Assembly: GCA_002438575.1 (NCBI GenBank)
Contig: DJPP01000108.1
Span: 1 to 6,761 of the forward strand
Direction: 5' to 3'
DNA from: Oscillospiraceae bacterium UBA6409
GTDB lineage: Bacteria; Bacillota; Clostridia; Oscillospirales; Oscillospiraceae
Length of the DNA: 6,761 bases
Below, piece after piece: positions 4,901 to 6,761 of this stretch. The notes below the pieces were generated by a model that saw only the letters and a list, made by a program, of their open reading frames with translations, had not been told where the DNA came from and did not search any database. Each line of letters begins with the position of its first letter. Within the stretch, counting starts at the first letter, position 1. The position numbers and the translations under genes were made by a program.

Positions 4901-6490
4901 TCATGTCGTGCGCCGCCAGCCATACACGCCGGCGATGCCTGTCTCCACGCTCTCCCACGCTGCGCCTGCCGGTGTCTCCGGCGCCGCAGGGCTGTCTGTC
5001 AGGCGCACGCTGCCCACCGGGAACAGCATCGCCTCCACTGTCTGTCCGTTCACCGTCAGCGCACCGGATACCGCCACGTCCCCGTAAAACACCGCCGGCC
5101 ACACGCACTCCAGCGCCTCCTGCTCCGCATATTTGCCGAAAGCCGCACCCTTTCCGCCGGCGCGCAGATGCAGCGTCACCCGGCTGGTGGCCGCCGTATA
5201 CCGCACCACCCGCACGTTGCCCACCGTATCCTCTGCGCTCAGCTCCACCTCATAGGAGGTCCCGCCGTCCAGTCCGCCGCCCAGCAGCTGCTCTACCCCC
5301 GGCAATAATGTCACATAGCCGTTCCACGCGCCGCCCATAGGCCGGAAGCGCGCCCGCAGGACCACCGTATTGTGCCCCTGCACATCGGCGCACTGTGCCG
5401 CGCACTTCACCTTCAGATACGCCCCGTCGTCCTTCTCTGTGCCGTCCGCGGCGCACCGTGCTGCCATAGACGCCGTGATGGCCGGCGGATAGTACGCCGC
5501 TACCGTCACTGCCTCGCCTGTCACCGTCACCGACCGTCCCCGGCTGTCCGTCACCGTGACCGTGGGCCGCAGCGTCCCGCTGATGCCGATGACCGCCGTC
5601 GTCCCGGCCGTGCCGGTCAGCTCCTGCCCCGCAAAGCGGAATTGCACCGACCGCACGGACGCGCCGCCCTGTGCCGCCGCCGTCGCCGCGTACCGTATCC
5701 GGCTCACGCCCTGCACACACAGCCCCCAGCTCTCCGCTGCCGTACCGTCGTTTACCACCTCCGTGGTCAGCGCCGCCGTGGGCCGCATGGTCTCCGGCAC
5801 ATAGGCCGTGAACGCCGCGCTCAGGCTCCCCACCGGCGTACCGCCGCTGTACACCTTCACCGTCACCGTTCCGGTGCCGTACGTCGTCTCCGGCAGCTCC
5901 CCGGCCAGCGACTCCGGCACCGTCCACTGATACACCACGCGCCCCGCGCTGCTGCTCACCGTCCGCAGCGCGCCGCTGCTCAGCGTTCCGGAGGCCGCCC
6001 CCAGCACGTAGCTGAACGTAAAGCTGTACCCATACCCGGGCCGCGTCAGCGTCAGCGTCCCCGTCTGCCCGATCACCGCGTCTCCCGCCGTCAGCGAGAA
6101 ATCTCCAATGTCCTCCACGCGCTCCACCGGCAGCGCATAGCCATAGCTGTCGTCTCTGGCAGACCCGGAGCCGCTGTACAGCCGTATCCCCAGCGGCGCG
6201 GTGCCCACCGCCCCCGCCGCCGTCACCCAGCCGCTGTCGTACTCGATCGCGCTGCTCCACCGGCTGGGCGATGCCGCCTTCAGCGTCTGCCCACTGCACA
6301 CGCTGCCGCCGTCCACCGTCACCGACAGATAGATGGGATACCCAAAATATGACGCCCCCGTCAGCGGCGCCACCGTCACATAGATCCTGTACTGCATCGC
6401 GCTGCCGCTGCGCCGGCTGTCATAGCCGAAGCTGACGCCGATCTTCGGCACGCCGCCCCACTGGATGCTGTCCAACGCCGTATAGCTCAC
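4901..6490 (-). CDS. Phage tail/minor structural protein, DUF859-like, with fibre-type C-terminus
   Basis: A 529-residue protein rich in Ser, Thr, Gly, Ala and Val, arranged as beta-sandwich-like repeats. The N-terminal domain (1-125) begins IQWGGVPKIGVSF and contains YFGYPIYLSV. A second unit (128-235) carries GQTGTLTLTRPGYGYSFTFSY. Further Ig-like units (236-430) begin YVPETMRPTAALT. The end has LRAGGKGAAFGKYAE and then FPVGSVRLTDSPAAPETPAG...GVYGWRRT, the kind of segment that closes siphophage tail fibres and baseplate proteins. The overall pattern resembles siphovirus DUF859 proteins, which lie beside the tail-tip genes; host recognition is a reasonable inference. The start is GTG (6490-6488) with GGAGGG seven bases upstream, inside the last codons of the preceding gene, and the gap between genes is only 4 bp. 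Intact, with no frameshift. Phage tail origin is fairly sure; the exact position in the particle is not. Confidence 0.82.
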   Translation of the reverse strand: MSYTALDSIQWGGVPKIGVSFGYDSRRSGSAMQYRIYVTVAPLTGASYFGYPIYLSVTVDGGSVCSGQTLKAASPSRWSSAIEYDSGWVTAAGAVGTAPLGIRLYSGSGSARDDSYGYALPVERVEDIGDFSLTAGDAVIGQTGTLTLTRPGYGYSFTFSYVLGAASGTLSSGALRTVSSSAGRVVYQWTVPESLAGELPETTYGTGTVTVKVYSGGTPVGSLSAAFTAYVPETMRPTAALTTEVVNDGTAAESWGLCVQGVSRIRYAATAAAQGGASVRSVQFRFAGQELTGTAGTTAVIGISGTLRPTVTVTDSRGRSVTVTGEAVTVAAYYPPAITASMAARCAADGTEKDDGAYLKVKCAAQCADVQGHNTVVLRARFRPMGGAWNGYVTLLPGVEQLLGGGLDGGTSYEVELSAEDTVGNVRVVRYTAATSRVTLHLRAGGKGAAFGKYAEQEALECVWPAVFYGDVAVSGALTVNGQTVEAMLFPVGSVRLTDSPAAPETPAGAAWESVETGIAGVYGWRRTT

Positions 6491-6494
6491 ACAC

Positions 6495-6761
6495 TCACCC
6501 TCCGATCCACCGGAAGGCCAGTCCGCCCTCCGCCGTCTCCATGCTCCACTGTCCTACATCGATACCGCCCAGCACCGTGATGTTCGTGATGTACAGCCGG
6601 TTGTTGGACACATAGGCCACCTCCGTGGCGTCCTGCCAGAAGGACAGCCGCGTGGCGGTGAACACCGCGCGAAAGTTGTTCTGTTCCACCACCTTCTCGC
6701 CGTCCACCTCTCTGCACGTCAGGTCCTGCCCCACAGCCACGCCGTACACCGGCGCGGCCCC
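6495..6761 (-). CDS. Phage tail-tip / minor structural protein, C-terminal fragment
   Basis: The frame is open from the window edge (6761) to TGA at 6497-6495, giving 88 residues of a larger protein whose start is outside. A GTG at 6749 exists but is probably internal, since the frame continues upstream without a stop and no ribosome binding site is visible. The closing pattern, RLSFWQDATEVAYVSNNRLYIT followed in pieces by TVLGGIDVGQWSMETAEGG and LAFRWIGG, is what I expect at the C-terminus of siphophage tail-endopeptidase or tail-tip proteins (in pieces: FWQD, YVSNNRLYIT, IGQW-like, WIGG). Such proteins sit directly before tail fibre genes, as here. Its last codons carry the ribosome binding site of the next gene, so the two are translationally coupled. 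Confidence 0.7.
   Translation of the reverse strand, partial: GAAPVYGVAVGQDLTCREVDGEKVVEQNNFRAVFTATRLSFWQDATEVAYVSNNRLYITNITVLGGIDVGQWSMETAEGGLAFRWIGG
6498..6503 (-). promoter_or_regulatory. Ribosome binding site embedded in the upstream gene's last codons
   Basis: GGAGGG forms the two final Gly codons of the tail-tip gene, just before its TGA, and lies seven bases before the GTG start at 6490. It decides the start of the 529-residue tail protein and implies coupled translation. Confidence 0.75.

Noticed and set aside
5882..5896. LPETT in the tail protein as a possible sortase signal
   Set aside because: It lacks the fifth-position Gly of LPXTG, is in the middle of the protein, and is not followed by a hydrophobic segment and basic tail; the protein also lacks a signal peptide.
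5372..6352. Long plus- and minus-strand alternative frames within the tail protein gene
   Set aside because: Arg/His/Pro- or Gly/Arg-rich products without motifs; stop codons are simply rare in GC-rich DNA.
1..6761. CRISPR array, insertion sequence, toxin-antitoxin or defence genes
   Set aside because: No regularly spaced repeats, transposase motifs or recognisable defence domains were found on either strand.

Overview
The window looks like high-GC Clostridia (Bacillota), most likely an Oscillospiraceae-type gut anaerobe. This rests on the GC-rich third positions, strong AGGAGG-type ribosome binding sites, tRNAs with encoded CCA that resemble the Bacillus/Clostridium forms, a decarboxylase/carboxyltransferase alpha chain, an Rrf2 regulator and a class B sortase. 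The genus is inference.

Plus strand, 1-2601: the window opens inside the 3' end of an oxaloacetate decarboxylase alpha / pyruvate carboxylase B-type gene, closed by a long hairpin (326-361). A strong stable-RNA promoter (403-431) then drives tRNA-Lys(CTT) and tRNA-Glu(CTC). A factor-independent terminator (676-707) ends only five bases before the ribosome binding site of a MATE efflux transporter (723-2063). That leaves no room for a separate MATE promoter after the terminator, so MATE is probably made by read-through. Next comes an Rrf2/IscR-like regulator (2133-2555) with its own promoter, whose -10 is buried in a perfect 10+10 bp palindrome, a likely autoregulatory operator. A bidirectional terminator (2566-2601) separates it from the convergent minus-strand genes.

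Minus strand, 6761-2618: transcription enters from the right in a phage tail module. In order it holds the C-terminus of a tail-tip/minor structural protein (6495-6761), a 529-residue multi-domain tail protein resembling the DUF859 type (4901-6490), and a 375-residue protein with an N-terminal peptidoglycan-binding domain and a long helical body (3757-4884). They are spaced 4 and 16 bp apart and read as one operon. No holin, endolysin, integrase or attachment site follows. About 23 bp beyond the last phage stop is an independent promoter for a class B sortase (2618-3628) that carries a lipobox instead of the usual uncleaved anchor.

The junction between phage and host DNA therefore probably lies near 3734-3757, unless the sortase is phage cargo. 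Three promoters in the window share the same architecture: TTGCAA, 17 bp spacer, TATAAT-like -10. No CRISPR array, insertion sequence or complete novel defence system is visible. The most unusual items are the lipobox sortase, the peptidoglycan-binding tail-module protein, the Rrf2 operator and the tRNA-MATE read-through arrangement.
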